From assembly GCF_013371215.1 (NCBI RefSeq), contig NZ_JABWMH010000003.1, forward strand, positions 62,001 through 126,000: a DNA stretch of 64,000 nt, written 5' to 3'. The stretch comes from Parasphingorhabdus flavimaris. Lineage in GTDB: Bacteria > Pseudomonadota > Alphaproteobacteria > Sphingomonadales > Sphingomonadaceae. The notes below the pieces were generated by a model, which saw only the letters and a program-made list of their open reading frames with translations, was not told the origin of the DNA and did no database searches. Positions 17,971 to 25,455 of this stretch are shown piece by piece. How positions within the stretch are numbered: the first letter of the stretch is position 1; every line of letters starts with the position of its first letter. The position numbers were made by a program, and so were the translations under genes.

Positions 17971-18997
17971 TCTGCATATCCAGCAGTTCGATTTTCGGGG
18001 TCAGATAGCAGTCCCGGCATGGTTCTTCCTTCGCCAGGTCGGTCGAGAGATATTTGCTGTTGCTGTCCGGGAACACCGTGGCCACGGCGCGATATTTGCC
18101 GTCGGCGTCCGGTTCCTGCTGCAAGGCGCAGCGGATCGCGGCGATCAGATTGCCGCCGCTGGAAATGCCGACGCCCAGCCCGAACTGCTTGCACAGTTTC
18201 TGCGCCATCAGGATGGAATCGCCGTCATTCACCGCGATTATCGAATCGACCTGGTCGAGCTTGACGATTTCCGGGATGAATTCGTCCGAAACGCCCTGGA
18301 TGCGATGGTGGCCGACCTTGTGGCCGGTTGACAGGGTCGGAGATTCGACCGGTTCGACCGGATGGACCGAAATGCTGGGGTCGCGTTCCTTCAGGAAGCG
18401 CCCGACGCCCATCACCGTGCCGCCGGTGCCGACACCGGCGACAAAGCCGCCGATCTGGCCACCGTCACCCGCGACCTGGCTCCAGATTTCCGGCGCGGTG
18501 CCCTGGCAATGGGCGTTGCAATTGTCATCGTTGGAGAATTGCCGCGGCAGGAACGCGCCTTCATTCTTGCCCAAGGCTTCGGCCATGGCGATCGAGCCGA
18601 GGAAGCCGCCTTCCTCCTTCGACACCAGCCGGATATCGGCGCCGTGGCTGGCGATGATGGCGCGCCGTTCGACGCTCATCCAGTCGGGCATGTAGATGGT
18701 AACCGGGTGGCCGAGCGCGGTGCCGAGCGCGGCCATCGCGATCCCGGCATTGCCGCTGGTCGCCTCGGCGATCCGCTGGCCGGGCTTCAGCGCGCCCGAG
18801 CGGGTGGCGTTGCGGATTATGTTGAGCGCCATCCGGTCCTTGATGCTGCCGGAGAAATTATACATTTCCGCCTTGGCATAGACGGTGATGTCCCGTCCCT
18901 CGCAGCGGGCATCGATCCGCAGCATCGGGGTGTTGCCGATCAGTCCGGAAAGGCAGTGAAATTTGTCGTCTGATGTGCGTCCGACCCGATCGAGCAT
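17960..18997 (-). CDS. PLP-dependent cysteine synthase family protein
   Basis: A 345-residue fold-type II PLP enzyme. The PLP lysine is in F-S-G-S-I-K-D-R (about 51), the substrate loop reads E-A-T-S-G-N-A-G-I-A, and the phosphate loop is G-V-G-T-G-G-T-V-M-G. Its C-terminus carries a C-R-D-C-Y motif. Members make cysteine from O-acetylserine or degrade cysteine to sulfide. The divergently placed Lrp gene suggests a DecR/CutR-like cysteine-responsive system, which would favour a cysteine-degrading role; this is inferred. Its 3' end overlaps the thiolase gene by 11 bp, tail to tail. Confidence 0.87.
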   Translation of the reverse strand: MLDRVGRTSDDKFHCLSGLIGNTPMLRIDARCEGRDITVYAKAEMYNFSGSIKDRMALNIIRNATRSGALKPGQRIAEATSGNAGIAMAALGTALGHPVTIYMPDWMSVERRAIIASHGADIRLVSKEEGGFLGSIAMAEALGKNEGAFLPRQFSNDDNCNAHCQGTAPEIWSQVAGDGGQIGGFVAGVGTGGTVMGVGRFLKERDPSISVHPVEPVESPTLSTGHKVGHHRIQGVSDEFIPEIVKLDQVDSIIAVNDGDSILMAQKLCKQFGLGVGISSGGNLIAAIRCALQQEPDADGKYRAVATVFPDSNSKYLSTDLAKEEPCRDCYLTPKIELLDMQTIR

Positions 18998-19039
18998 ATT
19001 GGTTCCCCCTTGAACAGGGGCCCGTTATGGATGGGCGGA

Positions 19040-19057
19040 TGGCAAATATCTTTGCCA
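19040..19057. promoter_or_regulatory. Palindromic operator in the cysteine synthase/Lrp divergent promoter
   Basis: A perfect 7-bp inverted repeat TGGCAAA-TATC-TTTGCCA lies 44 bp before the lrp start and 43 bp before the start of the PLP enzyme gene. A related TTTG-N5-GCAAAA follows at about 19064. This is a likely binding site for the adjacent Lrp-type protein. Confidence 0.6.
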
Positions 19058-19100
19058 ATAATCCTTTGATGGAGCAAAACATTGTGATAAAAATCTGATA

Positions 19101-19571
19101 ATGACCTCAAAGATAAAAAATATTGATGATAATGACCGCAATATCCTGAAAGCCTTGCAGCGCGATGCCAGCCTGTCGCTGGAAAATCTCGCGGCGCAGC
19201 TCAGCCTGTCGACCAACGCCTGCTGGCGGCGGATCAAGCGGATGGAGGCGGACGGCATCATTGCCCGCCGGGTGGCGATCATCGATCCGGAAGCGGTGGG
19301 CCTGTCGATGACCGTCTTCGTCGCCGTGCGGACCAGCGACCACAGCGACCAATGGCTGACAAAATTCGCCGCTGCTGCCTCGTCTATCGAGGAGGTGGTC
19401 GAATTCTACCGGATGGCGGGGGAGGTCGACTATATGCTCAAACTGCTGGTCCGCGATGTCGCCGACTATGACCGGGTCTACAAGAAACTGATCAAGGCGG
19501 TGCCGCTATCCGATGTGTCGGCGAGCTTTGCGATGGAGCGGATCAAATATGAGACGGCGGTGCCGGTTTGA
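19101..19571 (+). CDS. Lrp/AsnC family transcriptional regulator
   Basis: A 156-residue regulator with an N-terminal helix-turn-helix (about 8-55; DRNILKALQRDASLSLENLA, then STNACWRRIKRMEADGII) and a C-terminal RAM ligand domain (about 70-150). It is divergent from the cysteine-synthase-like gene, as in cysteine-responsive DecR/YbaO pairs. The last 120 bp (19452-19571) are repeated almost exactly at 21627-21746, encoding the same residues with only synonymous changes from codon two onward. This makes the 3' end of the gene the boundary of a duplicated segment. Confidence 0.92.
   Translation: MTSKIKNIDDNDRNILKALQRDASLSLENLAAQLSLSTNACWRRIKRMEADGIIARRVAIIDPEAVGLSMTVFVAVRTSDHSDQWLTKFAAAASSIEEVVEFYRMAGEVDYMLKLLVRDVADYDRVYKKLIKAVPLSDVSASFAMERIKYETAVPV
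19452..19571 (+). repeat. Left copy of a 120-bp direct repeat (3' end of lrp)
   Basis: This segment encodes the last 39 residues of the Lrp regulator and its stop codon. It matches 21627-21746 in the same orientation with only five visible differences, all third-codon-position. Similarity ends exactly after the stop codon on the right and near codon boundary on the left. Together the two copies enclose about 2.05 kb. Confidence 0.9.
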
Positions 19572-19602
19572 ATATCCTAAGAAACCCGCCGCATCCCGAT
19601 CA

Positions 19603-20313
19603 TCAAATATCCCACTGCATGTACATCGCGGTGAACGAGAATGAGTTTATCGCCGCATGGGCCAGGGCCAGAGGCCAAATGTTGCGCTTGTAGAGGATGA
19701 ACAGGATGCCAAGCGCCGCTGCGACACTGCCCGTTACGATCAATCCCCGAAGGCCTTGATAATATATATGGCCGACCCCGAAGAGAATGGCCGGAATTAG
19801 AATGCTGCAAACGGTCGCCCAGCGTGAACGGCCAAGTATCTCCCGCAACTGCCCGATCATGAAGCCCCTGAAGAAAAGCTCTTCGGCGGGACCGGCGAAC
19901 CAGATGATGGCAAGCCAGGTCAGATAGGCCGACATATTTCCCGCCAGATCACCGAAGCGGTTTTCGGCCGCTGCCAGATCGGGTTCCATAAACGCCAGAC
20001 CCAAGGCCGCGCCGCCAAAATTGATGCCGGCACCGACCGCCCCCATCACAATCATGGCGAGCAGAAATTGCGGGAGCAGGAGCAGCCAGTTTCCGGCGGA
20101 CTTGAGCGGAACCAGCCCGATCCATGACAAGGGCCGTCCGCGCCAGCGAAGATAGAAGAAGGTCAGCACCAGAATTATCGCCAGCGAAACCGGTCCGCTA
20201 TAGCGCCATATATAGGCATCAAGCGCAAATTTGAGCAGAAACCACAAGCCGACCAGAATGGTGAATTCGAGAAGAAGCCGCAGACGTCTGGGTGAAGGGG
20301 CGGTTTCGGTCAT
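19603..20313 (-). CDS. CPBP family intramembrane metalloprotease
   Basis: A 236-residue membrane protein with about six to eight hydrophobic helices and the CPBP/Abi-domain motifs: E-E-L-F-F-R-G-F (about 143-150), F-G-V-G-H (near 176) and H-A-A-I-N near the C-terminus. These carry the glutamates and histidines that bind the catalytic metal in type II CAAX prenyl endopeptidase relatives. Bacterial members can process peptides or confer bacteriocin immunity; the substrate here is unknown. It lies in the segment bounded by the lrp 3'-end repeats. Confidence 0.88.
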   Translation of the reverse strand: MTETAPSPRRLRLLLEFTILVGLWFLLKFALDAYIWRYSGPVSLAIILVLTFFYLRWRGRPLSWIGLVPLKSAGNWLLLLPQFLLAMIVMGAVGAGINFGGAALGLAFMEPDLAAAENRFGDLAGNMSAYLTWLAIIWFAGPAEELFFRGFMIGQLREILGRSRWATVCSILIPAILFGVGHIYYQGLRGLIVTGSVAAALGILFILYKRNIWPLALAHAAINSFSFTAMYMQWDI

Positions 20314-20412
20314 GGCGTCAGCTTATCCATCGGATTGTTTTCTTGTGTTTTCTGGCCATGCCGCGGCTTGCAGGCGGGGTGACGCTGGCTCCGGATCCGG
20401 ACAGCAGAGCAA

Positions 20413-20844
20413 TTACTGCGCTGTGGCCTGGTTTTGGGTTTCTGGTTCTGCCGGGCGGAACAGTGCCAGGCTCAGCAGCAGCAGAGAGGACATGATCAGG
20501 GCGACAAGCACCCCGAGATTCATGCCCCAGACGGCCAGTTGCGTGCCATCGGAGTGCAGCATCGAGCCGCCGTAAGTTGCGCTCGCGGCAAAGGCCAGCA
20601 GGAACGGGACACTGATTAGCAGGGACAATATGATCGCCAGGCGCGGCGCCCGGCCGGACCAGATGAGAAACACGGCGAGCGCCGACAGGGCAGAGTTGGT
20701 CATCAGCTGCCAGGCTTCATGAAGCCGCGCATGGGCAGGCCAGTCGGGATTGAAAAGATGGGTTTCGTTGAGTTCCAGAACGGGGATGACGATTCCCGAT
20801 ATCAGCGCGCTCAGGGTCACCACAATTGCTGCGAATCTGTACAT
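20413..20844 (-). CDS. Small integral membrane protein, DUF6640-like
   Basis: A 143-residue protein with four predicted membrane helices (about 5-22, 48-64, 69-88 and 105-128). Between the first two is HLFNPDWPAHARLHEAW, a motif I recall from DUF6640-type proteins whose function is unknown. It is divergent from a TetR gene, with a perfect 19-bp palindrome in the gap, so it is likely the repressor's target. The pair would fit a small-molecule response, but no function can be given. Confidence 0.75.
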   Translation of the reverse strand: MYRFAAIVVTLSALISGIVIPVLELNETHLFNPDWPAHARLHEAWQLMTNSALSALAVFLIWSGRAPRLAIILSLLISVPFLLAFAASATYGGSMLHSDGTQLAVWGMNLGVLVALIMSSLLLLSLALFRPAEPETQNQATAQ

Positions 20845-20888
20845 TGAATTAGCACTCCACGATATTGACGCTGTCTACATACGGCCAT

Positions 20889-20907
20889 AAATTGACAGTG
20901 TCAATTT
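20889..20907. promoter_or_regulatory. Perfect 19-bp TetR-type operator
   Basis: AAATTGACAGTGTCAATTT is a perfect palindrome around a central G. It lies midway between the membrane protein gene (start 20844) and the TetR gene (start 20990). A partial half-site, ATTGACGCTGTC, is found 24 bp to its left. It is the obvious target for autoregulation by the adjacent TetR. Confidence 0.75.
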
Positions 20908-20989
20908 TATTCCCCGGGTGGCATCCGCGAAATTGCCACACAGCATTTTGAGAATTTGACTTTGATGTTGGCGCCGCCAATATGAGCCC

Positions 20990-21595
20990 ATGGCGAAAGC
21001 GAAACAATTTCATCACGGTGACCTTAAGCGCGCGCTGCTCGATGCCGCGCTGGAACTTCTGGATGAACAGGGCGATTCGGGCGTCGGCATACGGGCGGTC
21101 GCCCGCAAGGCCGGCGTATCCCATGCGGCGCCGGTCAATCATTTCAAGGATCGCCGCGCCTTGCTGACCGGTCTGGCCGTCACGCTGTTCGACGATATCC
21201 AGGCCCGTATATCAGAGCGGCTGGAACGCACGTCAGATGATCCCGTCTTGCGGATCGAAAGCGTGGTCCGGTGTTTTTTCGAATATGGCGCCAATCATCC
21301 CCATCGGTACGCCTTGCTCTGGCGCAACGATGTCGTCGACCATGAATGCGAGGCAATGCGCATCCGCGAGGACGCCGTCTATGACCATATCTGCGACGAG
21401 ATCGACAGGCTGGTCGCCGGACGCAATGTCGATAAACATACGGTCGCCATCGGCCTCTGGTCGATGATGCATGGCTATATCGACCTGAAAATCGTCGGCA
21501 TGTTCGAAGACCGGGCAGACAGCACCAGCGGCGAAGATCGCCCCGAAGCCCTCCTCAAGATGTTCCGCACCATATTTGACCATTATGGTCTGTGA
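20990..21595 (+). CDS. TetR/AcrR family transcriptional regulator
   Basis: A 201-residue regulator. The helix-turn-helix (about 9-56) reads DLKRALLDAALELLDEQG, then I-R-A-V-A-R-K-A-G-V-S-H-A-A-P-V-N-H-F-K-D. The C-terminal domain contains W-R-N-D and G-L-W-S-M-M-H-G-Y, the TetR_C/WHG pattern seen in many members. It is divergent from the DUF6640-like gene across a perfect palindrome. It ends 31 bp before the truncated second copy of the lrp 3' end. Confidence 0.9.
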   Translation: MAKAKQFHHGDLKRALLDAALELLDEQGDSGVGIRAVARKAGVSHAAPVNHFKDRRALLTGLAVTLFDDIQARISERLERTSDDPVLRIESVVRCFFEYGANHPHRYALLWRNDVVDHECEAMRIREDAVYDHICDEIDRLVAGRNVDKHTVAIGLWSMMHGYIDLKIVGMFEDRADSTSGEDRPEALLKMFRTIFDHYGL

Positions 21596-21626
21596 TCGAT
21601 TTGATTTGGATCCGGAACGGATAGGT

Positions 21627-21746
21627 CGCGATGTCGCCGACTATGACCGGGTGTACAAGAAACTGATCAAGGCGGTGCCGCTGTCCGACGTGTCGGCGAG
21701 CTTCGCGATGGAGCGGATTAAATATGAGACGGCGGTGCCGGTTTGA
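21627..21746 (+). pseudogene. Truncated lrp: C-terminal 39 codons only
   Basis: This stretch repeats the final 120 bp of the lrp gene at 19101-19571. All differences seen are silent (for example GTC to GTG, CTA to CTG, GAT to GAC, TTT to TTC and ATC to ATT), and the stop codon is preserved. There is no helix-turn-helix part upstream; the preceding 31 bp follow directly on the TetR stop. It is a gene remnant, or the far end of a segment inserted at the lrp 3' end. Confidence 0.88.
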
Positions 21747-21788
21747 GAGTGTGGTGCAGCACGTGTGGAGGTGAGGCTGCGCCACGCC

Positions 21789-21818
21789 AATGTCCGCTTC
21801 GGCGTAAAAGCGAACATT
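21789..21818. repeat. Short hairpin repeat
   Basis: AATGTCCGCTT and AAGCGAACATT pair with one mismatch across a 8-base loop. The A-A-T-G-T-C-C-G-C-T-T arm resembles a short interspersed palindrome of sphingomonads. It lies in the otherwise featureless gap 21747-21924 before the AT-rich ORF. Confidence 0.55.
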
Positions 21819-21924
21819 GGGTAATCTATAGAGAGCAGGACCATTGGTAGGAAACAATGTCGCTGCACGAAGGAGCAATTGATGTTATCCGCCAATCAGC
21901 ATGGACATTTCGGACGGTTGATCA

Positions 21925-22380
21925 ATGAACAGTGGAATCAATGAATGGAAACAGCGCGGCACACTTCACTTGTGGCGCTTCAAGCCAGACAAACGCGGAC
22001 TAAAGGGCTGGCATTTTTTTGCTGATCATATCGGCTGCGAAAATATCGTTGAGCTTCTGGACCTTTTAAAACAAGCAAATTACCCGGTGAAGAGGACGAT
22101 AAGGCTAGAAAAAACACCACAAGCGATAGCAAACAGGCCAGCCGCCTTGAACAAAAGTTACAAGGTCTTCACCCCTGAATCTCTTCGTTTTGTGAAAAAC
22201 CCTGATACCGAACAAGACCAATGGTCATCGAAAATGAGCGGACAGTGTTTGGAAATAGAGTTGGGATATTATCGGATTGAGGAACTCGCTGATTCAATCC
22301 GGAAAGTAAGAAAGGGTGACTACGACTTTTCAATAGGTCCCAATGATGGTGAGCAGCCTCAGAATATTTGGTTTTGGTGA
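21925..22380 (+). CDS. Hypothetical protein, AT-rich orphan gene
   Basis: The frame encodes 151 residues starting MNSGINEWKQRGTLHLWRFKPDKRGLKGWHFFADHIGCENIVELLDLL. It is rich in Trp, Lys and Phe and has no membrane segment or signal peptide. The base composition is clearly lower in GC than its neighbours and codon third positions are often A/T. I do not recognise the family. The composition and position next to the lrp remnant suggest recent acquisition. Start choice rests on the first ATG in frame. Confidence 0.6.
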   Translation: MNSGINEWKQRGTLHLWRFKPDKRGLKGWHFFADHIGCENIVELLDLLKQANYPVKRTIRLEKTPQAIANRPAALNKSYKVFTPESLRFVKNPDTEQDQWSSKMSGQCLEIELGYYRIEELADSIRKVRKGDYDFSIGPNDGEQPQNIWFW

Positions 22381-22429
22381 TCGATTAGGGATAAAGCGGC
22401 CACCAAAGGCCACCCAACAACCAACCCCA

Positions 22430-23440
22430 TCAAACCGCCACAACCTCCTGCCGGATGGCGCCGAAGATCGAGTGACCGTCCGCGTCCAGCATCTGGATTT
22501 TCACCGTATCGCCGGCGCTCATAAACGGGGTCTTGGCTTCGCCGGTGTTGATCGTCTCGATCATCCGGATTTCGGCGATGCAGCTGTAGCCGAGGCCGCC
22601 TTCTGACACGGGCTTGCCGGGGTCGCCGTCGGGGCCCTGGTTGGAGACGGTGCCGGAGCCGATGATCGTGCCGGCGCACAAGGGGCGCGTCTTGGCGGCG
22701 TGGGCGACCAGATCGGCGAGGCTGAAGGTGGCGTCCTTGCCGGCATTGGCGCGGCCGAACGGCTCGCGGTTATAGTCGACCTGCAGCGGCAGATGGATGA
22801 CCGAGCCTTTCCACGCGTCGCCCAGTTCGTCGGGGGTGACGCAGACCGGGGAGAAAGCCGATGGCGGTTTCGACTGGAAGAAGCCGAAGCCCTTGGCCAG
22901 CTCGCCGGGGATCAGGCCGCGCAGGGAGACATCATTGCACAGCATGATCAGCTTGATATGGCCGGCGGCGTCGGCGGCGCTGGTGCCGGCGGGCACATCG
23001 TCGGTGATCACCGCAATTTCGCCTTCCATGTCGCAGCCCCATTTCGGGTCGCCGAGCGGGATATCGTCGCGCGGGCCGAGAAAGGCGTCGCTGCCGCCCT
23101 GATACATTAATGGATCGCTGTAGAAACTCTCCGGCACTTCCGCGCCGCGTGCTTTCCGGACCAGTTCGACATGGTTGATATAGGCGCTGCCATCGGCCCA
23201 TTGATAGGCGCGGGGCAGGGGGGATTCGGCGAGCCGCTCGTGAAAGCGCTCGCACGGCACGGCCTCATGCTCGACATCGCGGTAGAGCGCTTCCAGTTTT
23301 GGCGCGCATTGCTCCCAGTCGTCGAGCGCCGCCTGCAGGGTCGGGGCGATATGGCTCGCTTCGCTGCAGCGGGTGAGATCCTTGGAGACCACGACCAGGC
23401 GGCCGTCGCGGGTGTCATTTTTCAGGGTGGCGAGTTTCAT
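22430..23440 (-). CDS. Fumarylacetoacetate hydrolase family protein
   Basis: A 336-residue FAH-fold hydrolase. The metal-binding part includes the acidic W-G-C-D-M-E-G-E-I-A (about 137-146), the downstream N-D-V-S-L-R and K-S-P-P/F-x-x-V core, and G-S-G-T-V-S-N near residue 265. It lies 141 bp downstream of a VOC-family gene and hppD on the same strand, so it most likely cleaves fumarylacetoacetate, the last step of tyrosine and phenylalanine breakdown. The homogentisate dioxygenase and maleylacetoacetate isomerase genes are not in the window. A palindromic repeat separates it from the VOC gene. Confidence 0.88.
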   Translation of the reverse strand: MKLATLKNDTRDGRLVVVSKDLTRCSEASHIAPTLQAALDDWEQCAPKLEALYRDVEHEAVPCERFHERLAESPLPRAYQWADGSAYINHVELVRKARGAEVPESFYSDPLMYQGGSDAFLGPRDDIPLGDPKWGCDMEGEIAVITDDVPAGTSAADAAGHIKLIMLCNDVSLRGLIPGELAKGFGFFQSKPPSAFSPVCVTPDELGDAWKGSVIHLPLQVDYNREPFGRANAGKDATFSLADLVAHAAKTRPLCAGTIIGSGTVSNQGPDGDPGKPVSEGGLGYSCIAEIRMIETINTGEAKTPFMSAGDTVKIQMLDADGHSIFGAIRQEVVAV

Positions 23441-23461
23441 GTGCGTTCCTCGGTCTGTCTG

Positions 23462-23549
23462 CCGTTCGTCTCGAGCCCTTCGACAAGCTCAGGATTCGAG
23501 AGACCGGTGCGTGTGGGCTCAGTGTCTCGACTACGCTCGACACGAACGG
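23462..23549. repeat. CGTTCGT-type palindromic repeat
   Basis: CCGTTCGT-C-TCGAGC on the left and GCTCGACACGAACGG on the right form outer inverted arms separated by about 58 bp. Inside is CTTCGACAAGCTCAGG. It is the same family as the repeat at 31152-31259 and sits between the VOC and FAH genes. Confidence 0.8.
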
Positions 23550-23580
23550 TAATAAAGGAGCTTATGCGGCGCAAGGCAAG

Positions 23581-24129
23581 CTAATGCTCGTCGCGCGCCT
23601 TTTCGTGGAGCCAGGCGGCGTGCTGCGGCGCTTTCTTGGTGCGGCTCCATTCCTCGAGCATCTCCGGCGCGACGCGGCGCAATTCGGTCATCTCTTCTTC
23701 GGTGCCGATATCGCAGGCCAGTTCCAGCCGGTGGCCGTTGGGATCGAAGAAATAGATCGACTTGAAAATCCCGTGATGGGTGGGGCCGAGCACTTCCAGT
23801 CCTTCGGCCTCGGCATTGGCCTTGGCCGCCATCAGATCGTCGAGGGAGTCGACCTTGAAGGCGATATGCTGGACCCAGGCCGGGGTATTCTGGTCGCGGT
23901 CCATGTCCGGCTGCTCGGGCAACTCGAAAAAGGCGAGGACATTGCCGCCGCCGGCGTCGAGAAAGATATGCATATAGGGATCATGCTCGCCGGTCGACGG
24001 CACTTCATTCTCGGCAAAGGCGAGCTGGAAATCCATGCCCATCACGCGCTGGTAGAAATCGACCGTCTCTTTCGCATCCTTGCAGCGATAGGCGACATGG
24101 TGGATGCCGTTGATCTTTGGTGCGGTCAT
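23581..24129 (-). CDS. VOC family protein (glyoxalase/dioxygenase fold)
   Basis: A 182-residue vicinal oxygen chelate protein. Two beta-alpha-beta-beta-beta modules are visible: G-I-H-H-V-A-Y-R at 9-16 and W-V-Q-H-I-A-F-K-V near 84-92, each with a histidine ligand, and R-L-E-L-A-C with the glutamate near 134. Its start codon overlaps the stop of hppD by one base, so the two are translationally coupled. Its exact reaction is unknown; coupling suggests an accessory step in tyrosine catabolism. Confidence 0.85.
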   Translation of the reverse strand: MTAPKINGIHHVAYRCKDAKETVDFYQRVMGMDFQLAFAENEVPSTGEHDPYMHIFLDAGGGNVLAFFELPEQPDMDRDQNTPAWVQHIAFKVDSLDDLMAAKANAEAEGLEVLGPTHHGIFKSIYFFDPNGHRLELACDIGTEEEMTELRRVAPEMLEEWSRTKKAPQHAAWLHEKARDEH

Positions 24130-25229
24130 CAGGCAGGCTCCTCTACGTTGAGCACCCCGCGCGATACCTGGTCGCGTTCGATGCTTTCGAACAGGGCCTT
24201 GAAATTGCCCTCGCCAAAGCCGTCATCGCCCTTGCGCTGGATGAATTCAAAGAAAACCGGACCGACCTGCGCTTCGGCGAAAATCTGCAGGAGCAGACGC
24301 GGTTCGCCGCCGTCCGTGGTGCCGTCGAGCAAGATGCCGCGGGTCTGCAGCGCGTTCACATCCTCGCCATGGCCGGGCAGGCGGCCGTCGAGCATTTCGT
24401 AATAGGTGTTTGGCGGCGCGGTCATGAAGGGTACGCCGAGTTTCTTGAGCCGGTCCCAGCAGGCGATCAGGTCGTCACAGATCAATGCGATATGCTGGAT
24501 GCCCTCGCCGTTGAACTCGCGCAGGAACTCCTCGATCTGGCCCTTGCCGCCTTCGCCTTCTTCATTCAGCGGAATCCGGATCTTGCCATCGGGTGCGGTC
24601 AGTGCCTTGGAGGTCAGGCCGGTATATTCGCCCTTGATGTCGAAGAAACGGATCTCGCGGAAATTGAACAAAGTCTCGTAATAGTCCGCCCAATATTTCA
24701 TCCGGCCGCCATAGACATTGTGGGTCAGGTGATCGATGATCTGGAAACCCGCGCCCACCGGATGGCGGTCGATACCGGGCAGATATTCAAAGTCGATATC
24801 ATAGATCGACAGATTTTCGCCACGCTCGCCGCCCTCGTAGCGGTCGACGAGATAGAGGATTGCGCCGCCGATGCCGCGAATCGCCGGGATCCGCAATTCC
24901 ATCGGCCCGGTTTCCACGTTAACCGGCTCGGCGCCTTTTTCGAGCAGATAGGCATAGGCCTTGCGCGCGTCCTTTACGCGGAAGGCCATGCCGCAGGCCG
25001 AGGGGCCGTGCTCGCGGGCAAAATACCAGGCGGCGGATTTCGGTTCATAGTTGATGATCAGATTGATCCCGCCCTGCCGCCAGAGATGGACATCCTTGCT
25101 GCGATGCTGGGCGATCTCGGTAAAGCCCATGACCGCAAATACCGGTTCGAGCACGCCGCGCTCGGGCGCACAGAATTCGACAAATTCAAAGCCGTCCAGA
25201 CCGACGGGATTTTCAAACAGATCAGCCAC
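24129..25229 (-). CDS. hppD: 4-hydroxyphenylpyruvate dioxygenase
   Basis: A 366-residue Fe(II)-dependent dioxygenase converting 4-hydroxyphenylpyruvate to homogentisate. The N-terminal VOC module starts DGFEFVEF, the catalytic half contains D-H-L-T-H-N-V (first histidine), Q-H-I-A-L-I-C-D-D (second histidine) and [10 protein letters not shown] (glutamate ligand), followed by [16 protein letters not shown]. These ligands are all present. It leads a three-gene tyrosine-degradation operon with the VOC and FAH genes. A palindromic operator-like site lies 39 bp upstream of the start. Confidence 0.95.
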   Translation of the reverse strand: MADLFENPVGLDGFEFVEFCAPERGVLEPVFAVMGFTEIAQHRSKDVHLWRQGGINLIINYEPKSAAWYFAREHGPSACGMAFRVKDARKAYAYLLEKGAEPVNVETGPMELRIPAIRGIGGAILYLVDRYEGGERGENLSIYDIDFEYLPGIDRHPVGAGFQIIDHLTHNVYGGRMKYWADYYETLFNFREIRFFDIKGEYTGLTSKALTAPDGKIRIPLNEEGEGGKGQIEEFLREFNGEGIQHIALICDDLIACWDRLKKLGVPFMTAPPNTYYEMLDGRLPGHGEDVNALQTRGILLDGTTDGGEPRLLLQIFAEAQVGPVFFEFIQRKGDDGFGEGNFKALFESIERDQVSRGVLNVEEPA

Positions 25230-25267
25230 AAAAATTTCCTCGAGATAATGATGCGCGGAGACGCAAT

Positions 25268-25287
25268 ATAGTTACAACTGATACTAT
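25268..25287. promoter_or_regulatory. Operator-like palindrome upstream of hppD
   Basis: ATAGT-N2-CA-N2-TG-N2-ACTAT is a 20-bp imperfect palindrome, 39 bp before the hppD start codon. The 14 matching positions suggest a binding site for a MarR- or Lrp-type regulator of tyrosine catabolism; no such regulator gene is adjacent. Confidence 0.5.
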
Positions 25288-25408
25288 AGTGTGTTTCTGC
25301 CGGGTTTGCAAGTTCCGGATTCTTTGTGCCGCTGGTCCGAAAGCATGCATCATTCCCGGTCATTTGCACCTGCGAAGGGCATGTTAAGTATTTCGATATA
25401 TGGCCGTA

Positions 25409-25424
25409 AATATTGTACAATATT
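25409..25424. promoter_or_regulatory. 16-bp perfect palindrome before the GGDEF-EAL gene
   Basis: AATATTGTACAATATT is its own reverse complement and lies 32 bp before the start codon. It may be a regulator-binding site or an AT-rich -10 region. No dedicated regulator is next to it. Confidence 0.4.
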
Positions 25425-25455
25425 GCTATTTGGAATGTCCTCGCCGCTGTAAATC

